NCBI GenBank assembly: GCA_023265215.1
Contig: JAHFUH010000031.1
Coordinates: 13,838 to 19,587 of the forward strand
Source: Acidobacteriota bacterium
GTDB taxonomy: Bacteria > Acidobacteriota > UBA6911
Reading direction: 5' to 3'
DNA length: 5,750 bases
Each line of letters starts with the position of its first letter. Positions within the stretch are counted from its first letter, which is position 1. Below, piece by piece: positions 1 to 5,626 of the stretch. Below the pieces are notes generated by a model. It worked only from the letters and a program-made list of their open reading frames with translations, did not search any database and was not told the DNA's origin. The position numbers and the translations under genes are program-made.

Positions 1-1094
1 ACGGGTTGGCCAAAGTCGGGCTTTCCTGTTCGCCCGGCAATCTGAAATTTCAGATAGATGCACTACGCATAAACCTGCGTCGGTTCCGTGAACTGGATTC
101 TACATACAGCAACTGCCTGAAGACAGCTGAAACTCTTAAATCCAAGGATTCGGCTTTAACCGAAGAATATGAACAAGCATGCTTGCGGATTCAGTCTCTG
201 TTGATTCAGGCAAATGTTAGCGCTCCGGACGAATTTCGCCTGGAATGCCAGAAGAGACAGAAGTTGCTGGAACTTGTGGAAAAGGAATCCTCCCGAAACC
301 GCGAATTCCAGAGACTTGCGGGGAATAGGACGTTGCTTCAATGGAAGGATCAATTGGATCAGCTGGAGCAGCAAAGCGCGAGCGCGCCAAACCTTCAGTC
401 AATGGAAAAAGGTCCAGAATCCGATGCGCCGCTTCTTCCCTATCTTCCCAGCATTGCCGAGGCGCAAGAAGAGGAGAAGGGGATTTCTTCCAGGCTTTCC
501 AGCGCTCGCGAAGAATATGCCCGGGCGGTGGAACGGACTCACAACGCCTTTCAGAATTTCCGACTTTCTTCCGAAATCGAGGAGGACCTTGCCTCGGCGC
601 AGCGGGAATTCGAGGAATTGGAAAAAAATCGAATGGCCTTGGGAATAGCGCTCGATACAATGGAAAATCTAGCTCGCCAGCAGCAGGAGGTGCTTGCGCC
701 TCAGCTGAATTCCGGCGTCGAACAGCGTTTCCTTCGGCTATGCGGCCACAGATATGAAGAGGTTAAAATCGATCCGGATTTTCAAGTCTGGGTGCGTGAG
801 ATCAATACTCTAGAACTTCGATTAGCAGAGCATCTGAGCCGGGGGACGCAGGATCAGCTTTATTTTGCCATGCGCTTCGGCATACTGGATCTTATTTCGA
901 ATGAAAGTGAACCCTGCCCCTGTTTTTTGGACGAACCGTTTGCGGCTTACGACCGAACCCGGTTGGAGGAAGCATTCGAAATCCTATTGGATGAATCCAG
1001 GAGACGCCAGCTTGTGCTTTTTACCTGCCGTGAAGACCTGCTCGAACTTGCCCTGCGAAAGGGCGTTCATGTGATTCACCTGGCCTCCTGCTAG
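1..1094 (+). CDS. YhaN/SbcC-like coiled-coil ATPase, C-terminal part (5' partial)
   Basis: The frame is open from the left edge, and the TTG at 6 is only the first possible start inside the window, so the true start and the Walker A motif lie upstream. Numbering from that TTG, residues about 25-230 are largely charged, Glu/Gln/Lys-rich helical sequence typical of an SMC/Rad50-type coiled coil, with a less helical patch near 123-150. The end is the second half of an ABC-type ATPase head: signature LSRGTQDQ at 277-284, Walker B CFLDE at 306-310 with the catalytic Glu310, a D-loop region ending in Asp316, and the strand LVLFTC at 336-341. This order and the LDEPF...YD wording match YhaN-like ATPases, which are related to SbcC/Rad50 and often paired with a calcineurin-like nuclease; that partner would be outside the window. 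The usual H-loop histidine after FTC is an arginine (Arg342). Family assignment is fairly sure; DNA-repair function is inferred from the family. Confidence 0.85.
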   Translation, partial: GLAKVGLSCSPGNLKFQIDALRINLRRFRELDSTYSNCLKTAETLKSKDSALTEEYEQACLRIQSLLIQANVSAPDEFRLECQKRQKLLELVEKESSRNREFQRLAGNRTLLQWKDQLDQLEQQSASAPNLQSMEKGPESDAPLLPYLPSIAEAQEEEKGISSRLSSAREEYARAVERTHNAFQNFRLSSEIEEDLASAQREFEELEKNRMALGIALDTMENLARQQQEVLAPQLNSGVEQRFLRLCGHRYEEVKIDPDFQVWVREINTLELRLAEHLSRGTQDQLYFAMRFGILDLISNESEPCPCFLDEPFAAYDRTRLEEAFEILLDESRRRQLVLFTCREDLLELALRKGVHVIHLASC

Positions 1095-1095
1095 C

Positions 1096-1139
1096 CCGCG
1101 GTTTAACCGAAGACGAAGCGCTAACGTCGTCTTCCGCGG
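1096..1139. terminator. Stem-loop between convergent genes, candidate bidirectional terminator
   Basis: GAAGACGA at 1109-1116 and TCGTCTTC at 1127-1134 form a perfect 8-bp stem with a 10-base loop that itself contains AGCGCT. CCGCGG at 1096-1101 and again at 1134-1139 can extend the structure as an outer GC stem, leaving an asymmetric bulge. It begins two bases after the stop of the YhaN-like gene and lies 21 bases beyond the stop of the convergent toxin gene, so it could end transcription from both sides. No real T-run follows on either strand, so intrinsic termination is not certain; it may instead protect mRNA 3' ends. Confidence 0.5.
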
Positions 1140-1160
1140 CATGCTCCGGTAGTTTGTGTA

Positions 1161-1559
1161 TCAGCCGGGCAAAATGGTTGATCCTGCACGGGGGATCAGC
1201 AGGAAGTGATCGTCATATGTGAGAACAGCAGCGCTGTCTCGAGCTGCAATTGCAGCGATCCAGACATCGTTTGTCGGCAGCGGTGTTCCTGTTTTGCGCA
1301 GCGCAACCATAATTTCCGCATATATACGAGATGCATCGTCATCAACGTCCAGTATTTTAACCATTGGATGGCACAGGAACCGCCGCAAATCATCTTCATT
1401 CCTTGACGCATGGCCTCCCATAAGAAATCCCGTTCTCAATTCGCCCAGAACAATCGACGGAACTCCGATCCATCGGGCAGTTCCAATGATCTTGACCACA
1501 GATGCTTCCCCCCGCCTGAAATGGCTGTATGCGGAGGTGTCCAGACACACTCGGTTCAT
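1161..1559 (-). CDS. vapC: VapC-like PIN-domain toxin (ribonuclease)
   Basis: A 132-residue PIN-domain protein, the normal size for a VapC toxin. Family members are Mg-dependent endoribonucleases that stop growth by cutting tRNA or rRNA unless bound by their antitoxin. All four acidic active-site positions are present: Asp7 in CLDTSAYS, Glu40 in VLGELRTG, Asp98 in TNDVWIAA and Asp116 in LTYDDHF, so the toxin looks catalytically intact. The PLPTNDVWIAA wording is especially typical of this family. I chose the ATG at 1559 because it overlaps the antitoxin stop as ATGA and lies 8 bases after a GAAGAG site (1573-1568). The in-frame ATG at 1565 would add two residues but lies only 2 bases from that site. 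The gene is second in the operon, so it is translated by coupling to the antitoxin. The RNA target cannot be read from the sequence. Confidence 0.92.
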   Translation of the reverse strand: MNRVCLDTSAYSHFRRGEASVVKIIGTARWIGVPSIVLGELRTGFLMGGHASRNEDDLRRFLCHPMVKILDVDDDASRIYAEIMVALRKTGTPLPTNDVWIAAIAARDSAAVLTYDDHFLLIPRAGSTILPG

Positions 1560-1807
1560 CGCCATTGCTCTTCGTCGATATGCTCGAAAACCGCGGTGGC
1601 GCGTTCAAAATCCTCAAGCTCTTCCTGGCTCCATAACCCTGCAAGTTTCTCCAGACCATTCATTCCTGGAGAATCCCAATCCAAGCCTAAAGCTTGTTTT
1701 AACAAGTCAATCACAGTCTGATTGAGCGATTTTCCCCGCCGCCGTGTCTCTGCCCGTAACGCTTTGGCAATTTCATTTGGAAGATTGCGCACCGTCAGAT
1801 ATCCCAT
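1556..1807 (-). CDS. vapB: FitA/VapB-like ribbon-helix-helix antitoxin
   Basis: An 83-residue antitoxin for the overlapping PIN toxin. Residues 1-42 fit a ribbon-helix-helix DNA-binding domain: a beta strand YLTVRNL (3-9), helix 1 from about Pro10 to Arg22, a turn RRGKS, and helix 2 about 28-40 (LNQTVIDLLKQAL). The tail (about 52-83) is acidic and aromatic (LAGLWSQEE, then FEHIDEEQW ending near Trp82), the usual segment that wraps the PIN toxin and blocks its active site. Family knowledge says such proteins dimerise, bind their own promoter and repress with the toxin as co-repressor. The ATG at 1807 is chosen because AAGGGG (1819-1814) precedes it by 6 bases; a GTG at 1831 in the same frame would add 8 residues but has no room for a leader after the predicted promoter. 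The subtype label (FitA versus VapB) is by similarity of pattern only. Confidence 0.9.
   Translation of the reverse strand: MGYLTVRNLPNEIAKALRAETRRRGKSLNQTVIDLLKQALGLDWDSPGMNGLEKLAGLWSQEELEDFERATAVFEHIDEEQWR
1568..1573 (-). promoter_or_regulatory. Ribosome binding site of the toxin gene
   Basis: GAAGAG lies within the end of the antitoxin gene, 8 bases before the ATG at 1559 and 2 bases before the ATG at 1565. The spacing decides for the downstream ATG and hence for the 4-base ATGA overlap. Confidence 0.6.
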
Positions 1808-1813
1808 GATCAG

Positions 1814-1819
1814 CCCCTT
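1814..1819 (-). promoter_or_regulatory. Ribosome binding site of the antitoxin gene
   Basis: AAGGGG sits 6 bases before the ATG at 1807. It is a stronger site than that of the toxin, in line with the need for antitoxin excess, and it excludes the GTG at 1831 as the likely start. Confidence 0.7.
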
Positions 1820-1822
1820 ACG

Positions 1823-1852
1823 TGAATGCACTATGAGAATTCTATGAATGCA
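1823..1852. promoter_or_regulatory. Candidate antitoxin operator (nested inverted and direct repeats)
   Basis: An imperfect inverted repeat at 1827-1852 is centred between 1839 and 1840: the core AGAATTCT (1836-1843) is a perfect palindrome, TGCA flanks both ends (1827-1830, 1849-1852), and 9 of 13 half-site positions pair. Overlaid on it are direct repeats: CTATGA at 1831-1836 and 1842-1847, 11 bases apart, and TGAATGCA at 1823-1830 and 1845-1852, 22 bases apart. Spacings of one and two helical turns suit ribbon-helix-helix dimers bound side by side. It covers the -10 box and start point, so binding would block the promoter. That the antitoxin binds here is inferred from how the family regulates itself. 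Confidence 0.5.
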
Positions 1853-1868
1853 AAGTTCCGCTTGTCAA
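1839..1868 (-). promoter_or_regulatory. Sigma-70-type promoter of the toxin-antitoxin operon
   Basis: A perfect -35 box TTGACA (1868-1863) is followed after 18 bases by TAGAAT (1844-1839), five of six matches to the -10 consensus. Transcription would start near 1832, giving a leader of about 25 bases before the antitoxin ATG at 1807, which includes its ribosome binding site. It is the best promoter match in the window. The -10 box lies inside the symmetric repeat described as operator. Confidence 0.65.
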
Positions 1869-1974
1869 TCGATTTATGTGGACAGACCTGATCCGATAGG
1901 CCGCCAATAGGAGTTTTCGATTGTAGCGGCGATGTGGACGCCGGTGGATATAGCGCGAAAAAGCTGTTACGCGG

Positions 1975-2034
1975 AAGAATCCCTGAAATTCTTGAGTGCG
2001 TGATCTTCACCGGAGAAACCTGGGCCTGCAGGTT
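1975..2034 (-). terminator. Weak stem-loops downstream of the Ycf46-like gene
   Basis: Two short hairpins lie in the 247 bases between the Ycf46-like stop and the antitoxin start: AACCTG/CAGGTT (2017-2022 with 2029-2034, 6-base loop) and AAGAAT/ATTCTT (1975-1980 with 1988-1993, 7-base loop). Neither has a proper T-run after it on the - strand, so transcripts may read through toward the toxin-antitoxin operon. Apart from these and the promoter and operator further along, I see nothing in this gap. Confidence 0.2.
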
Positions 2035-2054
2035 CAGCGCCGGAGTTCCGGGAT

Positions 2055-3554
2055 TTACCGATTGGTTTCGCGGGGAGAGGCTCGGACGGCGCGGTCGTAG
2101 GCCCAGGAACGAATGTGGTCCACCTGTTCCCGCATGGTTTTTGAAAGAGGAATCACTATCTGGGCGGCCTGATGAATATCCTCGAAGGTTAGAGATTTTT
2201 CCTGCAGTTTCACTTGCGTCAGCGCAGATATGACGCACTGCTCAATCTCGGCGCCGGACCATCCCTGTGTGATTTTTTTTAGGCGATGCAGCTGCATTGG
2301 GTTCGGATCCACTCCTCTCTTTTCGAGATGAATCCTGAACACTTCCACCCGCTCCTCTTCCGTAGGCAGGTCGATGAAGAAAACCTCGTCGAAACGGCCC
2401 TTGCGGATCATTTCCGCCGGAAGCAGATCGATTCGGTTGGCGGTTGCGGCAACGAACAGGCCGCTCGCTTTTTCCTGCATCCATGTCAGGAAGAACGAAA
2501 AAATTCGTCCCATATTGGTGCCGGACTCACTTGTTTGAGCCGTCAGCCCCATTTCGATTTCATCAAACCAGACAACCGCGGGCGCAATGGATTCAACCGT
2601 GCGGCAAGCCTCAACAAAAGCGGCGTCGGGGTTTCCATGCCGCCCCGAAAACACGGCGCTCATTTCTATTCGATAGAGAGGAAGCTCAAAGCAGGAAGCG
2701 ATTGCTTTAACCGACAGACTTTTCCCGCAGCCTGAAACACCCATGACCAGCAGCCCCTTTGGAACGATGTCCACATTAAGGCTTTCCCGCTGCAAAAACA
2801 GCTTCCGACGTTCGAGCAGCCATTTCTTCATGTGTTCAAGCCCACCGACATGGTCGATCGTGGTGGAGTCGGCGACATATTGAATCAGGCCTGTCCTGTT
2901 GACGATCAGTTTTTTCTCATCCAGCAGGTGAGGAATAGTCTTGGCACTTAGCGTTCCGGAGATTGCAAAACCGCGACGAAGCGCGTGGCGAGATTCATCC
3001 AGTGTAAGACCCTGAAGGGCTCGGGCGAATGCATATAAATCCGATTCATTCACTTCTAAAGGTGCGCGCTTCGACATCACGGCGATTTCCCGACGGAGAA
3101 AATCAAGCAGCTCTTGCAGGTCGGGAGCATGCAGATCAACCAGTGCGATCTGACGATTCAATTCGTTTGGAATATCCCGAATCGGAGAAGTGATTGCAAT
3201 GAATTTGCCGGAATCGATACAGGTCTCATATAAATCGCGCAGCCGGCGCCGGATGGCCGGATCGGAAAAGAACGCATGAAAATCCTTGAGCTGGAAGATT
3301 CCCGGTTCGCGGTGGGCGGCAATGAAATCAAGGACCGCTTCCGGCCCAAGTTTTTCGCCGGCTTTTCCGTCCGGGCGCTGAATGCCGGATGTCAGCGACC
3401 AGCTCCAGATGGGCATCTTTTCGGAGAATAACCGGTGAGCCGCCTCCTGCAGAAGCATCCGGACACGGCCTTCCTCGTAGGTAGCGATATAGACGAGCGG
3501 CCGTCCTCCCTGAAACATTTCCTTCAAAACCTGAAAAGCCCTGGTCTCGCTCAA
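2055..3554 (-). CDS. ycf46: Ycf46-like AAA+ ATPase
   Basis: A complete 499-residue protein with the two-part plan and length of Ycf46 ATPases, known from algal plastids, cyanobacteria and many other bacteria. Residues 1 to about 230 form the family-specific N-terminal domain, without a working Walker A. The linker TTIDHVGGLEHMKKWL (231-246) leads into a canonical AAA domain: Walker A GVSGCGKS (272-279), Walker B VVWFDEIE (327-334), sensor-1 region ATANR (370-374, Asn373), arginine-finger region RKGRFDE (384-390), and sensor-2 region GWSGAEIEQ (431-439). All key ATPase residues are present. The wording around RKGRFDEVFFIDLP is highly typical of Ycf46. It is a soluble protein with no signal peptide. 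The TTG at 3554 is the start: GAGG lies 7 bases before it and the frame meets a TAA eight codons upstream, with no ATG or GTG between. Substrate and cellular role are not established for this family outside phototrophs; I infer an ATP-driven remodelling role only from the AAA fold. Confidence 0.9.
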   Translation of the reverse strand: MSETRAFQVLKEMFQGGRPLVYIATYEEGRVRMLLQEAAHRLFSEKMPIWSWSLTSGIQRPDGKAGEKLGPEAVLDFIAAHREPGIFQLKDFHAFFSDPAIRRRLRDLYETCIDSGKFIAITSPIRDIPNELNRQIALVDLHAPDLQELLDFLRREIAVMSKRAPLEVNESDLYAFARALQGLTLDESRHALRRGFAISGTLSAKTIPHLLDEKKLIVNRTGLIQYVADSTTIDHVGGLEHMKKWLLERRKLFLQRESLNVDIVPKGLLVMGVSGCGKSLSVKAIASCFELPLYRIEMSAVFSGRHGNPDAAFVEACRTVESIAPAVVWFDEIEMGLTAQTSESGTNMGRIFSFFLTWMQEKASGLFVAATANRIDLLPAEMIRKGRFDEVFFIDLPTEEERVEVFRIHLEKRGVDPNPMQLHRLKKITQGWSGAEIEQCVISALTQVKLQEKSLTFEDIHQAAQIVIPLSKTMREQVDHIRSWAYDRAVRASPRETNR

Positions 3555-3655
3555 ATTGGCACCTCTTTGAAAGATTTACGGTAACCCAGTTTGAGCGCCA
3601 GATCAATCTCGGGCTCCATGGCGAAATCGATCCAGGAGCCCAAAGGAATGCGCAT
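3551..3655 (-). CDS. Possible small ORF (34 codons) overlapping the ycf46 start
   Basis: An ATG at 3655 opens a 34-codon frame that stops with TGA at 3553-3551, overlapping the TTG start of the Ycf46-like gene by four bases in the string TTGA. The product begins MRIPLGSWIDF and contains MEPEIDLALKLGYRK and ends KEVPI; it is mixed in composition and plausible as a short soluble peptide, but I do not recognise it. A TAG lies ten codons upstream in frame, so it is not obviously the end of a longer intact gene; it could be a remnant. No clear ribosome binding site precedes the ATG at 3655 or the inner ATG at 3619. It may be a leader peptide coupled to ycf46 translation, or chance. Confidence 0.25.
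   Translation of the reverse strand: MRIPLGSWIDFAMEPEIDLALKLGYRKSFKEVPI
3562..3568 (-). promoter_or_regulatory. Ribosome binding site of the Ycf46-like gene
   Basis: AAAGAGG ends 7 bases before the TTG at 3554. This good site supports the rare TTG start. It lies within the possible small ORF that ends just after that TTG. Confidence 0.65.
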
Positions 3656-3657
3656 GC

Positions 3658-3686
3658 TTGCGGCTTTGGCTCTGTTAGGCTAGTTT
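3658..3686 (+). promoter_or_regulatory. Weak candidate promoter of the CocE/NonD hydrolase gene
   Basis: TTGCGG (3658-3663) and TAGTTT (3681-3686) are 17 bases apart. The -35 half is fair and the -10 half is poor. If used, transcription would begin at or next to the ATG at 3693, giving a leaderless message, which would fit the absence of a ribosome binding site there. The divergent gap is only 138 bases, so promoters for both directions must be close or overlap. Confidence 0.2.
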
Positions 3687-3692
3687 TAGTGC

Positions 3693-5564
3693 ATGAAGAA
3701 GGCACGGCGATACGCATTTATAGGCCTGCTTGCGGCTATGTTGCTTCAGCTGGCATGGACTCAGCGGCTGAGTCCTGTCCAATCCAGCTATTCCAAGTGC
3801 GAATACCGGATACCGATGCGGGACGGGAAAAAGCTGTTCACAGCCGTCTATTCACCTAAAAATCTTTCCCAAAAATATCCCATCCTGCTGAACCGAACGC
3901 CCTATAGCGTGGCGCCATATGGAGAGAAAAACTTTCCAAATGATCTGGGGCCTTCCGAATATTTTTCAAATGACGGCTTTATATTTGTATACCAGGATGT
4001 GCGGGGCAGGATGATGTCGGAAGGCGAATTCGTCAACATGACCCCTGTCATAGATCACAAAAACGGCCCGACCGATATAGACGAATCCAGCGATGCCTGC
4101 GACACAATCGACTGGTTAGTCAAAAACATTCCGAACAATAACGGGAGAGTTGGGATCTGGGGCATCTCATACCCCGGTTTTTATGCTGCCTGCAGCATTA
4201 TCGACGCTCATCCGGCTTTGAAGGCCGTCTCACCTCAGGCGCCCATTGCCGATTGGTTCATCGGCGACGATTTTCACCATAACGGGGCGCTATATCTGCC
4301 GCACGCTTTTGGATTTCTTTCCGGTTTCGGACGCCCCCGCTCCAAATTGACCACTCAGCAGGATTCCTATTTTCAATTACCAACACCGGATGGATACGAT
4401 TTTTATCTGCGGCTTGGCCCGCTGCCGAACATCAATGCGAAATATTTTAAAAATGATATCCCATTCTGGAACGAGATAATGAGCCATGCCTCGTACGATT
4501 CCTACTGGCAATCGAGGAATCTCCGGCCTCATCTGAATAACGTAAAACCTGCGATTATGACGGTTGGCGGCTGGTATGATGCCGAGGACCTTTTTGGAAC
4601 GCTGGGAGTTTACCAGGCAATAGAATCGTCCAGCCCGGCGGCATACAACATACTCGTCATGGGCCCCTGGTATCATGGTGGCTGGTCCCGGTCGGATGGA
4701 GAATCTCTTGGAAATATTCATTTCGGATCCGATATATCCGCCTTTTACCGCAAGGATATAGAATTTCCTTTCTTCCGGCATTTCCTCAAAGAGACCGGAG
4801 ATCCGGACCTTCCGGAAGCATATGTTTTTCTGACGGGAGGCAATGAATGGCGAAAAGAGAACCGATGGCCTCCGAAAAGCTCCAGGGCCCAGAATTTATA
4901 CCTGCAGGCCGGCGGCAAACTTACTTGGGATGAACCGTCGGAGGATTCCCCGAGTGCATTCGACGAATATGTCAGCGATCCCCAGAAACCGGTCCCTTAC
5001 ATCAACGGAATAGCCACCGGCATGACGCGAGAGCACATGGTGGAAGATCAGCGTTTTGCATCGCGGCGCGCGGATGTTTTAACTTACGAAACCGATGTGC
5101 TGAAGAAGGAAATTACAATTGCGGGACCGGTTATCCCGAACCTGAACGTTTCGACCACAGGCACGGATTCCGATTTTGTGGTGAAACTGATTGATGTTTA
5201 TCCCGATGATGCACCTGATTTTGAACCGAATTCTGCCGGCGTACACATGGGAGGCTACCAGCAACTGGTACGGGGAGAGCTATTCCGGGGACGATTCCGG
5301 AACAGCTTTTCCGATCCGCAGGCTTTTGTCCCCGGCCAGATTACAGGCATCCATTATCAAATGCCCGACATATTTCATGAGTTTCAAAAGGGGCACCGGA
5401 TAATGGTTCAGATTCAGAGCAGTTGGTTTCCCCTGGTTGATCGGAATCCGCAGCAGTTCGTCGACATCTACAACGCCCAAGACAGCGATTTCAAGAAAGC
5501 GATCCAACGGGTGTATCGGTCTAAAAGCGCTCCGTCTTTCATCACCCTATATCAGATAAAGTGA
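3693..5564 (+). CDS. CocE/NonD family (peptidase S15-like) serine hydrolase, exported
   Basis: A complete 623-residue alpha/beta hydrolase of the family that includes cocaine esterase, glutaryl-7-ACA acylase and X-Pro dipeptidyl peptidases, at their usual length. The family cleaves ester or amide bonds of small acyl compounds or peptides; the substrate here is unknown. The N-terminus MKKARRYAFIGLLAAMLLQLAW has a positive start and hydrophobic core, so export or membrane anchoring is likely, though no clear AxA cleavage site or lipobox follows. YRIPMRDGKKLFTAVY (38-53) is the typical entry strand, and NRTPY (67-71) gives the tyrosine expected in the oxyanion hole (Tyr71). The nucleophile is Ser159 in GISYPG, the acid Asp296 in GGWYDAED and the base His328 in GPWYHGGW, so the triad is complete. 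Residues from about 395 form the C-terminal jelly-roll domain found in this family. ATG at 3693 is chosen because the signal segment begins at once, although no good ribosome binding site precedes it. Confidence 0.93.
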   Translation: MKKARRYAFIGLLAAMLLQLAWTQRLSPVQSSYSKCEYRIPMRDGKKLFTAVYSPKNLSQKYPILLNRTPYSVAPYGEKNFPNDLGPSEYFSNDGFIFVYQDVRGRMMSEGEFVNMTPVIDHKNGPTDIDESSDACDTIDWLVKNIPNNNGRVGIWGISYPGFYAACSIIDAHPALKAVSPQAPIADWFIGDDFHHNGALYLPHAFGFLSGFGRPRSKLTTQQDSYFQLPTPDGYDFYLRLGPLPNINAKYFKNDIPFWNEIMSHASYDSYWQSRNLRPHLNNVKPAIMTVGGWYDAEDLFGTLGVYQAIESSSPAAYNILVMGPWYHGGWSRSDGESLGNIHFGSDISAFYRKDIEFPFFRHFLKETGDPDLPEAYVFLTGGNEWRKENRWPPKSSRAQNLYLQAGGKLTWDEPSEDSPSAFDEYVSDPQKPVPYINGIATGMTREHMVEDQRFASRRADVLTYETDVLKKEITIAGPVIPNLNVSTTGTDSDFVVKLIDVYPDDAPDFEPNSAGVHMGGYQQLVRGELFRGRFRNSFSDPQAFVPGQITGIHYQMPDIFHEFQKGHRIMVQIQSSWFPLVDRNPQQFVDIYNAQDSDFKKAIQRVYRSKSAPSFITLYQIK

Positions 5565-5593
5565 AAATACTAAAAACGACACAGGCCTCCCAG

Positions 5594-5626
5594 CGCGGCC
5601 GGGGCCGTGACTGAGGGAACGCTCCC
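5594..5626 (+). terminator. Weak hairpins downstream of the hydrolase gene
   Basis: CGCGGC at 5594-5599 and GCCGTG at 5604-5609 form a 6-bp stem with one G-T pair and a 4-base loop; GGGA/TCCC (5615-5618 with 5623-5626) forms a second, 4-bp stem followed by the T-rich CTATTTGATTT. The position 30 to 60 bases after the stop is right for a terminator, but stems are short and the T-run is broken. Confidence 0.3.

Noticed and set aside
1..20. TTG at 6 as a true start of the YhaN-like protein
   Set aside because: The frame is open to the window edge, no ribosome site can be seen, and the product would lack the Walker A half of the ATPase.
1219..1725. 168-codon + strand frame antisense to the toxin-antitoxin genes
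   Set aside because: It lies opposite two strongly recognised genes, shows no motif, has no ribosome binding site and spans both genes, so it is a mirror frame.
1808..1831. GTG at 1831 as the antitoxin start
   Set aside because: It coincides with the predicted transcript start and has no ribosome binding site, while ATG at 1807 has AAGGGG at 6 bases.
1934..2233. 99-codon + strand frame opposite the ycf46 3' end
   Set aside because: No ribosome binding site or recognisable motif, and two thirds of it is antisense to the conserved ATPase.
1831..2238. 135-codon - strand frame covering the ycf46 end and the gap before the antitoxin
   Set aside because: It is out of frame with Ycf46, rich in Pro/Ser/Arg without motifs, and runs across the antitoxin promoter; composition is that of a shadow frame.
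3328..3717. 129-codon - strand frame through the divergent region
   Set aside because: It overlaps the Ycf46 start in another frame and crosses the start of the hydrolase gene; the Ser/Pro/Arg-rich product is not protein-like.
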